A stretch of DNA of 64,000 bases from Dactylonectria macrodidyma (taxonomy: Eukaryota; Ascomycota; Sordariomycetes; Hypocreales; Nectriaceae). Location: the NCBI GenBank assembly GCA_020744425.1, contig JAGMUV010000007.1:1364001-1428000 (forward strand), in the 5' to 3' direction. Shown piece after piece: positions 11,307-21,541 of the stretch. The notes beneath the pieces were generated by a model. The model saw nothing but the letters and a program-made list of their open reading frames with translations. It was not told the origin of the DNA and ran no database searches. Every line of letters begins with the position of its first letter. The first letter of the stretch is position 1. Position numbers and translations under genes: made by a program.

Positions 11307-12983
11307 ATGACGACTCTTGTGACGACTCGGCGGCCGCTACAAATTCTTAGCATGAGCAACCAGACGGAGCGACGGACGAGCAAGCGTCTCGGCGGTATGT
11401 TGCACCATCACGACGCGCTGCGGGGAGGAGGCACTAACCGCCCGCTAGGTGTGACCGATTACGAGCAGGATGACGATTTTCAGTTTGTGCGGAAGTCGAA
11501 GAGGGTCAAGACGGAGAAGGAAGAAGAGCCGGAACCCGTGAAGAAGCCGACGCGGGGACGAGGACAACCCACGGCCAAGGAACGCGTTGCGAAGAACGCG
11601 GCACCTGTTGAGATTGTGGAAGAGGAGGTGGAAGTGACGGCAGCGACGGCAGCGACGGCTAGGACAACGACGGTACCTGAACCAGCAAAATCAAAACCCA
11701 CGAGGAAATCTACAAGAAGGAAAGTTAGCGTTGACGCGTCAAACGAGGAACCGCCACGCAAGGTCCCTAGGAAAGGAAGCCGGAGGAGCGGGCGAGTCTC
11801 TGGGGAGAAGCTGGACGAGGAGGTGCCCCAGACAAATGGCGCATCAAAGAAACGCAACAATCGCGATGCAGAACAGCCGAAACCACCGAAACGCCCAGTG
11901 CCCAACTGGGACGAGTCACCAGAGCGTGCAGCGCCGATCGCGGCCGCCAAAATCGCGCTCCCAATGAGCGACACGCCGGTCATCAACCGCAACAAGGAGA
12001 TGCGGAAGAAGGGCAACCAGAGCCGACGGAGCAGCTTGGGGATGCGTGGGCGGCGAGCGAGCTCACTCATCGACAGCGGCCAGACGGCCATCCCGCATCG
12101 AGAGGTTGACACGGCTGGATTTTACAAGCACATCGAGGGCGGTCTGCCCGAGCCGCGACGGATGAAGCAGCTCTTGACTTGGTGCGGTGAACGCGCCTTG
12201 TCTGAGAAGCCACCTCATGGAACGCCTAATTCGAGTGCCATTCTTGGTGGTGAGCAGCCCCGAAGACCTTGCTGATTTTAACCTTGTCAATGGCAGTGCT
12301 AATCGAGTTTTTCTGTAGCCCGCGCGATCCAGGACCAATTACTCAAGGATTTTGCAGCTCGATCGGAGTTCTCCAACTGGTTCAGTAGAGACGACGAAGT
12401 GGCGCCCAAGGCACCCGTGATCCTGAAACCCAACCCCAAGAACATAGAGCTCGATCAGAAGATGGCACAATTGGAGATTAATGTAAAGAGGTCAGTGCTT
12501 TGTCGTTGATTACGGCTCACGTTACGGCTCCTAACCCTGATGCACAGACTACAAGAAGAAAAGAAAGCCTGGCAAGCAATACGAAAACCGCCCGCCGAAC
12601 AACCACCTCTGTTCGCAGAGAATGAAGCCGTACCCATCACCTTGCCCGACTTTGATCTGTTAGATCCGGATGAAGGGAGGATCAGGGGCTACTTGGCCGA
12701 TGAGGCCGTCTCTTTCGGGGCGTTTCGATCGCAGACCGAGTCGCGTTTGCGTCAAATCCAGTCGTCTCTCGAGTTCCAGGTCGACCAGCTCTCCGACAAC
12801 ATCCACAAGCTCGAGCAACGGGTCTTGGTCGCCGGCAAAGAGGCCGACAAGGTCCTCGGCATCAGCGCCCTCCGCCTCCGCCAGCGGGACGAGCGCGAAA
12901 AGGCCAGGGTCGGCACCAAGGAGATGCCCGTCATGGAGGTGCTAAGAAGTCTGGGCAACATCCTCCCTGAAGGCGGTGGGTGA
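11307..12983 (+). CDS. dsn1: kinetochore Mis12-complex subunit Dsn1/Mis13
   Basis: Subunit of the Mis12/MIND complex, which joins the inner centromere to the Ndc80 microtubule coupler. Exons 11307-12249, 12319-12490 and 12548-12983 give 516 aa; an alternative start at 11352 gives 501 aa. The N-terminal half is basic, disordered and rich in KR and SP. The conserved core begins near 11960 with INRNKEMRKKGNQSRRSSLG, then GMRGRRASSL, then FYKHIEGGLPEPRRMKQLL, the signature of the Mis12-Mtw1/Dsn1 family. The C-terminal half is helical and coiled-coil (LEFQVDQLSDNIHKLEQRV). Paired RRxS sites (12024-12068) match the Aurora B/Ipl1-regulated segment known in yeast Dsn1. The gene converges on the tRNA synthetase gene, 470 bp away. 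Start choice is the least certain point. Confidence 0.88.
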
Positions 12984-13452
12984 AGGGTGAAAAACCTAGG
13001 ACTCGACCAAGAATAGTTGCTCGACCACTGATGGACTACGAAATTGACGACGAGACGAGTTTCTTCCTTTTATTACGTTCCCCTGTTTTTTACTCTTCCT
13101 TCTCGATATTCCCCCCCCAGGCTCAACGCCCATCAGCCGGGGATCATTGGCGGCCTTGTGGTATTCTCGTTTTTATGCGGTGGTGATATTGTTGTTCTTG
13201 GACCTTGGCTTTAGGAGTTGGCATCCTGTGGGAGTTTGAGAGGCGGTCATTCCCCCGCCACGGGGCATCCATACATTTTGTAAACGAGACAGAGAGGCAT
13301 GGATCGGACAGGGAGGATCACAATAGTCAAGAACGACAGTTCATGGCACTTGTTCTAGGTGGCGAAGGAACGCATCAGCAATGACATGGGGTACAGGCAC
13401 AAAGCCCAATCAAGAAAAGCCGTTTTCTTCCTGTTCCATTTACTGTGTACTC
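12984..13452. other. convergent 3' intergenic region
   Basis: About 470 bp between two converging genes (dsn1 and wrs1), so it should hold both 3' untranslated regions and polyadenylation signals. No gene or structured element is seen. Confidence 0.55.
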
Positions 13453-15028
13453 TTATTCCCGAATGGGAAGCTCAGTAGTCTCGGCGGCCTTGGGCTCGGC
13501 TTTCTTCGCCTGCTCCTTCTTGACCTCCTCCTTGGGCAATGGGTTCTGGTTTCCCTTCCACTCCAGCCTTCGGGGCTTCATGAACGAGTCTAGGACTTCG
13601 TCCGTGACGAGCTTGCGTTGCTCTTGGAACTCCTGTACAAAGGGCTGGAGCGATTCAATGGCCATCTTCTTCAGCTCCCCAGTCAGTAGCTCGCCGCTCT
13701 TGTAGTCTTTGTAGATATTCTCTAGCTTCTCGTCATCCTCCTCAAAGTATGTCAGGTAGATGTATGACACATCGACATCTGGGTTGCCTCCAAGTCTTCG
13801 GTGCTCCTCAATATTGACTTGGCCACCACTGAAGGCATACTTGTTAATCTTGGTCTATCGAGTTTGAAATTGTTAGCAGGCGTCACGCAAACTTCAAGCA
13901 ACGTGCATTGCATTGATTAACTTTGAATTCGCTATTATGGATACGTACTTTGATCTGCTTAGCAGTATCGGTCATGAAAATAGCCGAGTTGGGGTTCGAC
14001 GACGACATCTTGCCGCCAGCGCCTTGTAGGGCAGTGAGGAACTTGGAGTGGATCAAGGAAGGTTTTGGCGAAGGATATCGCATGCGGTGGGCGTTGTCTC
14101 GTACAAGACGGAAGTACGGGTCCTGGTCAATGCCCATGGGGATGAGGCAAGGAATCTTGGCGATAGCCTTTGTTCGCGCGGCAGCAGACTCGTCGGACCA
14201 GATCTCGGGATACGAAGTGGCAAACGCAGCGACACACTGGACTGACGGGAAGAAAATCTTGCCGATGTTGGAGCTAGTATTTTGTTAGGAAAACTTGAAA
14301 GCAAGTAGGAGGATAAGGAGGCGTGCGAACCTTCCATCGAAACCAAAGGCCCCGCGGACTTGGTTGAAGGTGACGAGCTTGGAGAACTCCCAGGCGTTCA
14401 TGAGGAAGTGGTTGCTCAGGTACTTCAAATCGCTGTACAAGAACGTCTTCTTGACGTCAAATCCGAGAGCAATGATGTCGCGCGCATTCTCCATGGCATA
14501 CGACAGGGTGTCCTCGAACGTCAGGGTGTCCTTGAACAGGGCCTTCTCGTCGTCCGTCAACATGAATACCAGCGGCACGTCAAAGACATCCTGCAACCAC
14601 TTGGTGAACTTGAGAGGAATAGTGTGTCCCAGGTGCAAGCTGCCAGTGCTAGGACCGCGACCAGTATACAGGAAGAAGGGCTCGCCGCGCTCGTATCGAG
14701 TGAGGATCTTGTCAAAGTCGCGGTGGCTGAAGAAGAGGCCTCGTCGGAGCCAGCGGTGCGGCTTGTGGCCCGTCACCTTCTCAAAGCGCTCGAGGAGGGC
14801 GGCATCGATCTTGGACGTCTTCCATTTGCTACAAGTAGGAGAGTTGATTAGCCTCATCAAGTTATACCAAAATCTTGTTGATTTTAGGATATGCGGTTTT
14901 GGGAGTGCCTACTCGCAAATAGCATCGTAGTCAATGGCGGCAACCTCGCCGTCGGCGGTCTGGGCGCCTCCTACAGACCAGGGATTGATATCCTGCTCTT
15001 GGGGAGCTGGTGCTGCGTTTTCCGCCAT
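13453..15028 (-). CDS. wrs1: tryptophanyl-tRNA synthetase, cytoplasmic
   Basis: Class I aminoacyl-tRNA synthetase charging tRNA-Trp in the cytosol. Exons on the minus strand: 14913-15028, 14331-14828, 13949-14273 and 13453-13854, giving 446 aa, close to the usual length of fungal cytosolic enzymes. The ATP-binding HIGH signature appears as HLGH (residues 104-107, in [17 protein letters not shown]), and the KMSKS loop as KMSSS (residues 293-297). Splicing is confirmed by continuity across every junction ([33 protein letters not shown]). The C-terminus is Lys/Glu-rich. There is no mitochondrial targeting sequence at the start ([20 protein letters not shown]), consistent with the cytosolic form. 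Confidence 0.96.
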
Positions 15029-15729
15029 GATTCGAGACTTTCTAGTTCGGGTTGTGGACTCGAGATGCTGTTGTTGGCGATGAGTCTAGTTAGTCGATGG
15101 CGGGGTTGTGCTGTGTGTTGGAGGGGCACGCACCTAGGAAGGAGCACTTCCGACCTACTCTTTCCGACCAGCCACTCTTGCTCGCGCTTGACTCAGAGCT
15201 ACCTAACCTATCTTATCTGAGGAATCGCACCACTCAAATCAGCTGTCCCCGTTAGACAATCGATGATCCAGCCACATTCTCGCATTTTAACCAGCCACGT
15301 TCCTGGTTTGATGGAAAACATGCGCCACACACTAGAAGGGGAGCTGTCATTATCGAAAGTTGGCCGCAACTTTGGTCTCGCTGGGTCGCGTGCTTCGGAT
15401 TACATAGTAGATGCTTCACCAACAAGACATATTATGGACATATTATATTGCATTTTCGTGACTTTTGTTACACTCTAGCTCGTCAGTGCATCTCGGCGAA
15501 GACAGGCTCTGCCTTGTTTTCCCATCCCGATCATGTACATGCAACGATTTCCAACGCCGTCATGCCTGGGAAGCATTTCCACAATTAGACCCAGCAAGAT
15601 CGCGGGGAACAAAGCAATGCCTCCCGGCCCTCCCAAAACAACTGCATCTTCCACCCAAATAGACGCTCATGGCGTGACTCAGCGCCGCCCAATGGACACA
15701 AGATGCACGCTTCATAAAAACAGACCCGC
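15029..15729. other. 0.7-kb intergenic between wrs1 and erv25
   Basis: Promoter and leader of wrs1 plus the 3' region of erv25, both minus strand. The short open frames seen here have no recognisable features. Confidence 0.5.
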
Positions 15730-16562
15730 TTAGATGAGGTGCTTCGATCGGAAGTAGGCGCGGAGGTACATGATCTGCCAGCCCCAGAGGCCGATCAGCA
15801 GCCAGGTGGTGGCGATGCCGAACCACTTGACGCGGTTGTTGGTGCTCTCGTTGGTGTCTCGCAGCTTCTGCTCTCGAGAGCGGAGATACTCCATGTCGTT
15901 GACAATCTCCGTGGTGATCTCTTCGATGCGGCGGAGCTCAGCCTCGACGGGCTTGAGCTTCTCAGTGGCCTGGATGGCCGACCAATCCTTAGCATCAGCT
16001 CCAATGTCAATGTCGAGCTCGACGTGGCGGGTGGGGTTGTTGATTCGCTTGGCTAAGGGAGGGTGTTAGTTGCGGATCTAAGGAGGAGGAGAGAGGGGCG
16101 CAATCGCATGCGATGCGAGCAACGGTGGAGAATTGGTGTTGCAAGACTCGGGGGTGTTGTCACATACAGCCGGTGAATACGTTCTCGAAGCAAACGTCAA
16201 AGGCGGCGTCGGCGTGCGAGGTGAAGACGGTCCTCGACTCTCCCACAACATCTCTGGGACGGCCGTACTCGTTGCCAACGGCATCTCGAATCTGCAAGCT
16301 TCGTTAGAGTTCCGCGCACCCTCTTCCCAAGTGAAACCCGACAGCGACGTACGTAGATGTTCACCAGCATGCCATCGCCCCTGTATCCGTCGATGGTGGC
16401 CGTGACAACTACCAGCGTGTCCTGGCCGACAAAGTTGCGGACGCAGCGCTCCTTCTTGGCAGACTCGGTCTGGGCGATCAGGTCGAACTTGAGGGCGTGT
16501 GCGATTCCGACGAAGAGGAGGACGCTGCAGATGCGCTGCAGCAGGGAACGTGGGGGTGCCAT
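15730..16562 (-). CDS. erv25: p24-family ER-vesicle cargo receptor Erv25
   Basis: Type I membrane protein of COPII/COPI vesicles; p24-delta subfamily, partner of Emp24 in sorting GPI-anchored proteins between ER and Golgi. Exons 16353-16562, 16168-16291 and 15730-16052 (minus) give 218 aa. A signal peptide (residues 1-23, ending FVGIAHA) precedes the luminal GOLD domain with the paired cysteines ([10 protein letters not shown] and FDVCFENVF). Then comes a coiled coil ([20 protein letters not shown]), one membrane helix at about 188-207, and a short cytosolic tail, [12 protein letters not shown], with the aromatic/basic trafficking signature. The [17 protein letters not shown] and [20 protein letters not shown] segments are characteristic of Erv25. 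It is divergently paired with the U1-C gene. Confidence 0.95.
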
Positions 16563-16947
16563 GGCGAGCTGCGAGTTTCCGGGGAGGAGGTTGAAGATGG
16601 ATGCTGCTTCTCGTCGGCGTCGTCTTCGTCGTCGTCGTGGAAGGGGACAAGAAAGTCGACAAAGCTGTCCAGTTGTCGGTGTTCCGTTCCAGTAGCAGGT
16701 CAAGCAACAGGGGGTCCAGATCTAAACTGAAAGGTGTCCCGGTCGCGCTGCGGACCCACGCCGGCTTGAGACACTGGCAGCCGTGCGCCAATCAAGCCGC
16801 GTCTTGGCGCTGGCCTTGCCTCGCACATCACGTGTGGGGTCAGCCTCGTCGACTTTTGGACTCTTTCGCAGCCCGAGCATCGCGTCGCATTAGCATCATC
16901 ACCAAAGCCCGATTCTTCGACTCCCGCCATCACGCACGCTTCTCAAG
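16563..16947. promoter_or_regulatory. divergent promoter shared by erv25 and U1-C genes
   Basis: 385 bp separate the two start codons on opposite strands, so both 5' leaders and any core promoters must lie here or overlap. The erv25 side is rich in TCG/CGT repeats (near 16600-16640). No clear TATA box is seen. Confidence 0.6.
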
Positions 16948-17768
16948 ATGCCCAAGTGTAAGTGCCGCCGCGCTCCGATCCAGCTTCTCCTTCGGACTTT
17001 TGCTAATCCGTCCCAGTCTTCTGTAGGCCGCACCTCGAACACCCCGCGCATGAAACACCCCAAGAGCTAACCGCCATGGCCTAGGTGATTACTGCGATGT
17101 CTACCTCACGCACGACTCCATGAGCGTGCGCAAGGCTCACAACAGCGGCCGAAACCACCTGCGAAATGTTGTAGACTACTATCAGCGTGCGCATCCCCTC
17201 GTTTTCATCGAATCTCGTGCGCAATGACTAACAAACTCGTCAACAGAGATCGGCCATGAGAAGGCGCAGTCCGTCATCGATTCCATCACCTCCTCCTACG
17301 CAGCCGAGGGTCAAGCTCACGCGAACCCAATGCTTCCTCACAACCAGCCGGGCCAAGGCTTTCATCCACCCCCGTTTCCTTTCCCAGGAGGCGTCCCTCC
17401 TCCATTCCCCGGAATGCCTGGCGCCCCCCCGGGCCAGTTCCCTCAGGGCCTTCCTGGTAAGTGCAAGATCTTTTTCAAGCATCCAGTGTGTCTAACACCT
17501 CTCAGTACCTCCTGGCGGCCGCGGCATGCCCATGCCTCCGTTCCCTCCCGGCCCCAACGGACTCCCTCCTAACGGCCTTCCCTTCCCCCCGCCCGGAGGT
17601 CTTCCTTTCCCACCTCCAGGCGTCGCCGGAGCCCCGGGTGCTCCCGGCATGCCGGCTTTCCCTGGCCTCCCCGGTATGCCCCCGCCGGGCCAGTTCCCTC
17701 CTGGAGGAATCCCGCCAGGATTCGGAGCTCCTGGAGCGCCCGGTGCCCCGGGTCAGGACAAGCGATGA
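16948..17768 (+). CDS. yhc1: U1 small nuclear ribonucleoprotein C
   Basis: U1-C subunit of the spliceosomal U1 snRNP; it stabilises pairing of U1 with the 5' splice site. Five coding exons: 16948-16957 (10 nt), 17017-17022 (6-nt microexon), 17085-17186, 17247-17456 and 17506-17768, giving 196 aa. The conserved N-terminus [17 protein letters not shown] appears only if the microexon TCTTCT is included. The matrin-type C2H2 zinc finger uses C6, C9 and two His residues in [11 protein letters not shown]. The C-terminal two thirds are Pro/Gly/Met-rich, as in other U1-C proteins. Branch-like TGCTAAT and GCTAACC sites precede the acceptors on both sides of the microexon. Skipping the microexon would be in frame, deleting Phe4-Phe5 beside the first zinc ligand. 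Confidence 0.95.
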
Positions 17769-18397
17769 CCATTCAGAGTGGCAAGGGAGATTATGGTTCG
17801 GTTGATTGTATCTGTAGCATCGTGGGCATACTAGGCGTTTCAAGGTGGAACAATGCAAAATTAACATTATAATGTCATGAGTAGCGAAAGCTCTTCTGAC
17901 AATCATGGCTTGGATATGGGTTTGGACCAGGAACTGGTGTCACATATTAGGAGGCCAAATCTGAATTCTTGTCCACGTAAGATTGTCTCATGGGTGATCG
18001 TTGCCATGCAAAGCCCGTTAATAATATCTGTGGTATCTCGAGGGATGTCATTCCAACTTATACTTTTACATCGAGCACCGCCTTCAACCACACGCAGAAG
18101 TGACTGTGAGGAAGACCGGCATCCAAACACATCTCGCCTCTCGTCGTCCTTTCGTCCTTTCGTCCTCCTTTGTTCAAGTCAAATTCCAGCTACTAATATT
18201 CCGTGGAGCAAAAACCAATCCTCCGTCCAAAAAATGTCAGTCGTTAAGCGTAATCTCGTCTCGATCATAAATCTCCAATTCATCTAGGTGTCATAATGTC
18301 TGTTAAGGGCATGTCGTTTTGTGTTGAAGGGGCTTTTGTTGTTCGCGCACGTGCCACCAGCAACATGCCTGCTGCAGGCTCCGATGGCTCGGGTGGT
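17769..18397. other. convergent 3' intergenic, 0.6 kb
   Basis: Lies between the U1-C gene (+) and the large minus-strand ORF. It should hold the 3' untranslated regions of both. No gene recognised. Confidence 0.5.
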
Positions 18398-21300
18398 CTA
18401 AATTCTTCCATTGGCGGCATGGTGCTGGTCTCTGAATGTGCTTGACCTGATAACCTCTCCGACCCCGTCGCGAACTTCCCGCGGTCCGCTGATTTTCTGT
18501 CGAAGCTCTCGTGTTCGTTTCTCGCGTCTCTTCTCACTGATTTTCCTTGGGATGTTCTGGATCTCCTCCAGTTTGCTCCCTAGAGAAAGCCGGCGACGCT
18601 CCTTGCTGGCCCGCCTGTGCATACTGTTTCGGCGCCAAAATGGCCTCTTTTCTTCGCCGTCAGACACGGCATGGATTTCTTCATCGTGCTTGAAATTTCG
18701 CCTCAAGGAATCGAAGCTCGCCCGGTGTCGCATGACTCGAAGGTTTCCACTCGGAGTTCGTCGAATTGTACGTCGCTCGGGGCCGTGCCAGTCATCAACA
18801 ATGTAGCGATTCTCATCTCGAGGAGGCAGGATAGCGAATGTCCGTTTCATCCTGGCACTAAGATTTCTCTGAGGTCGGTTGTTAACCGGAGGATATCTGT
18901 ATACCACGTCGTCCTCCTCAAACTCATCCCGGTGATGTTGACAGCTCCCATCACACTCTTCGTCGTCACACCACTGGGGACGCCAGAAAGGATGAAGTCT
19001 GTCCTCCTCTGCTGGACTGTCTTCGGGACTAGGGTATGTTGGCTCGCGCTCGAAATCCGCATGCTCTCTGTCCCGAGATGAACTACCATGGCGGCTATGC
19101 ATGTGACGGGAAAGAGAGAATGTTCGTGTTAAAAACCCAGGTGATCTGGGTGCCGTTGGCGGATAGTCAACGGAGTGACGTCGGCGGTGACGGCTGAATG
19201 CCCGGCGGACACGGGAGGGGTAACGTCCAGGCTTCTCTCTCGCAACTTCAAAATAGTTGCCCATATGGATCATCTTTTCATTGGCTGGTGTCATACCAGA
19301 GGGGGTCGCCGGTATTAAGTTGATAGCCGGCGGATGGCTTGGAGGTTCTGGAGGCGCTCTGGGGTTCCGCAGCGGAGAATCGACATCGTCAAGTGAGAAC
19401 TGCGGCTGAGGAGGGGTAACAGGGTCATTCCCTGAAGGATCAACCAGTGTGATCTTCGGTCGAGTTGGCATCTCCACGGTTTCTGGTTCCTTTGGGGTTT
19501 CAATAGAGGACTGGGATGGTTTGGCCGAATGGTCAACCATCAACACAGACGAGTTCTGATGTGGGTACATCTGGACTGCGAAGGCCTCTGACACTTCTAG
19601 AGCTGTCCCATTTGTCTCCATGGAAGCGAGAGAAAACGGGGTTTTCAACGACCCATAGCTTTTCACGAGCAGAAATCCAGAATGACGGTCGCTGCTCGAT
19701 CGGCGATGCCATTCATTATCCGGGTCAATCGGGAAGATGGAACGGGGAGTCACACCTTCCGGGACGTAGACAACTGGCGCCTGAGGTTTGATATCGGCCT
19801 TCTTCAAGAGAGATTCTTGTAGAGCGTTATGCATCTGCATACTCTCTGCTGTCAATGAGCCAGCTCGGGACCCGGTCCGAGATCCTGCCTGTGAGGCATT
19901 GCGACTGGTGGGAGCTGACAGTGACGAAGAGCGTGCCGGCACAGACGGAGGGAAGTCGATTGTCCGCTGATCAGAACCATCTGATTCGGAGTAGGCTCGG
20001 CTTCGTCGAGATTGTCTCGAGAAGGTCGGACCAACCTCCCTGGTGTCTTTGGCCTCCTTGACCGAGGAGACATCCAAAGGAGCCGAACCCGCACTAGGTG
20101 ACCGATTTGACCGTTTGCTCGAATGGGACCGGAGAGAAGGCTCCCTAGATCGAGGTTTGTTGGAGGATAGCCGATCAGGAACAATAACAACCGGGATGCC
20201 ACCATTCTTCCAAACCTCGCGCCTGGCTTTACCACTCGAGATAGAACGAACAGTCGTGTTCGAGACGACGCTTCCGTATTTTCCATCTTGAGGCCGAGTC
20301 CTACCACGTGGCTCTCTCTGGAATGCCTCGGATTTCAGGGAATTAGTCGTAGAGCTTGGGGAAGTGTCGACGCGTCCCCTTAACGCGCCCTGCTTTCGCA
20401 CATGTCGCAAGGTTCTCTGTCGTTGCGGTGGGCCATCTACAAGGATCGCTTCCACGACGGTGGAGACGGTCGACTTCGTAGAAATGGCAGAAGCTCGTCG
20501 GGGATCTGAGCTCATAGAGGTGCCCGTGCTAGAGGGAGCTGTCGATGTCGTCCCGCGGTCTGAGACGCCTCTTGCGGAAGAAATGGTGTCGGTTTTCTTG
20601 TGCAACGGCATATGTCGCACAGCCTTGGCTGCTTGCGTTGGCGGAACCATGTCTGGATCAATAACAATGGCGGCTTCCGAACCTGGGCGTGCCGTGTCGA
20701 GGACCTGGGGCCTCTTCTTGATTGTTACCATCCTTAATAGGTTGTAATCCCATTCCTGCTCGACTTCGCTCACGGAGCTCCAATCACCGTCAAAGGCACT
20801 GAAGTCGCCCTCCGATCGGGCTACACCGCTGACTTCGGGAGGAGCAATGCTAGCAAGAGCCAGGCCTAGGCCATTAAGTTTAGGAGTACGGATAGCCTTG
20901 TTCTCAGGTACCTTGCGAACGGTTGATAGAGAGGTTTTGGTCCCCGCAGATTTCTTCTCGTCATCTTCGGAAGAGAAAGCTTCTTCTCGAGCAGTCCTAA
21001 AAGAACCGCTTTGCGAATCCGCAGTTGTAGCCCTTGATCCTGCGCGATCGCTCATAACCGGGCGGAGCAGTCCTGGACGGCTGTGCTGTTGAGGTGGTGT
21101 CACGTCTGGCGTGGGTGGACTTCTTTGGTTGGGGGGCGTCGCAGGGGGTCGGTCAGGCGCATTCCTAGGCGTCTGGAAAGCAGCGTCGGGTATGATGGGG
21201 CTGGAAGGCAGACCGGAGGAATTGCTGGATGACTTGCGCGAGTGCCTTGGTGGGGTCGGTGGCAGGTCGGGGCCACTCCCTATCCTCCGGGGTTGGTGTT

Positions 21301-21541
21301 TAAGTGTTCGGGGGCTGGAAGGCTGGGCGTTGCGGCCTCGAGAATCGTCCCTTGTATTCGGGCGGGAAGTCTCGACGATTAAATCATAATTTTTCGGGCC
21401 GACCCGCGGTGCATGTACCGGTTCGTGCCCCCGATCGTGGTGGGGACGAGGTAGAACTTTGTGCTTCTTGAACTGTCGCTGCCCGGCGAGTTTGGTGTTG
21501 AGCGACAGGTCATCGGAATAGCTCAGAGGAGAGGCCATCAT
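18398..21541 (-). CDS. large basic Ser/Pro/Arg-rich protein of unknown function
   Basis: A single uninterrupted frame of 1,047 codons from the ATG at 21541, which sits in a good context (GGCCACCATGATGG); the frame stays open upstream to 21862, but that part looks like leader. I do not recognise a catalytic domain. Most of it is low-complexity and probably disordered: SP/TP, RS and PP clusters, candidate phosphorylation sites. More ordered islands are FSAFDGDWSSVSEVEQEWDY, a block around GNYFEVAREKPGRYPSRVRR, a small Cys/His cluster (WCDDEECDGSCQHH), and a strongly basic C-terminal region (SKLEEIQNIPRKISEKRREK). No signal peptide or membrane helix is evident. Composition and an intronless frame of this length argue that it is real. 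A scaffold or cortical role would be guesswork. Confidence 0.75.
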   Translation of the reverse strand: MMASPLSYSDDLSLNTKLAGQRQFKKHKVLPRPHHDRGHEPVHAPRVGPKNYDLIVETSRPNTRDDSRGRNAQPSSPRTLKHQPRRIGSGPDLPPTPPRHSRKSSSNSSGLPSSPIIPDAAFQTPRNAPDRPPATPPNQRSPPTPDVTPPQQHSRPGLLRPVMSDRAGSRATTADSQSGSFRTAREEAFSSEDDEKKSAGTKTSLSTVRKVPENKAIRTPKLNGLGLALASIAPPEVSGVARSEGDFSAFDGDWSSVSEVEQEWDYNLLRMVTIKKRPQVLDTARPGSEAAIVIDPDMVPPTQAAKAVRHMPLHKKTDTISSARGVSDRGTTSTAPSSTGTSMSSDPRRASAISTKSTVSTVVEAILVDGPPQRQRTLRHVRKQGALRGRVDTSPSSTTNSLKSEAFQREPRGRTRPQDGKYGSVVSNTTVRSISSGKARREVWKNGGIPVVIVPDRLSSNKPRSREPSLRSHSSKRSNRSPSAGSAPLDVSSVKEAKDTREVGPTFSRQSRRSRAYSESDGSDQRTIDFPPSVPARSSSLSAPTSRNASQAGSRTGSRAGSLTAESMQMHNALQESLLKKADIKPQAPVVYVPEGVTPRSIFPIDPDNEWHRRSSSDRHSGFLLVKSYGSLKTPFSLASMETNGTALEVSEAFAVQMYPHQNSSVLMVDHSAKPSQSSIETPKEPETVEMPTRPKITLVDPSGNDPVTPPQPQFSLDDVDSPLRNPRAPPEPPSHPPAINLIPATPSGMTPANEKMIHMGNYFEVAREKPGRYPSRVRRAFSRHRRRHSVDYPPTAPRSPGFLTRTFSLSRHMHSRHGSSSRDREHADFEREPTYPSPEDSPAEEDRLHPFWRPQWCDDEECDGSCQHHRDEFEEDDVVYRYPPVNNRPQRNLSARMKRTFAILPPRDENRYIVDDWHGPERRTIRRTPSGNLRVMRHRASFDSLRRNFKHDEEIHAVSDGEEKRPFWRRNSMHRRASKERRRLSLGSKLEEIQNIPRKISEKRREKRTRELRQKISGPREVRDGVGEVIRSSTFRDQHHAANGRI

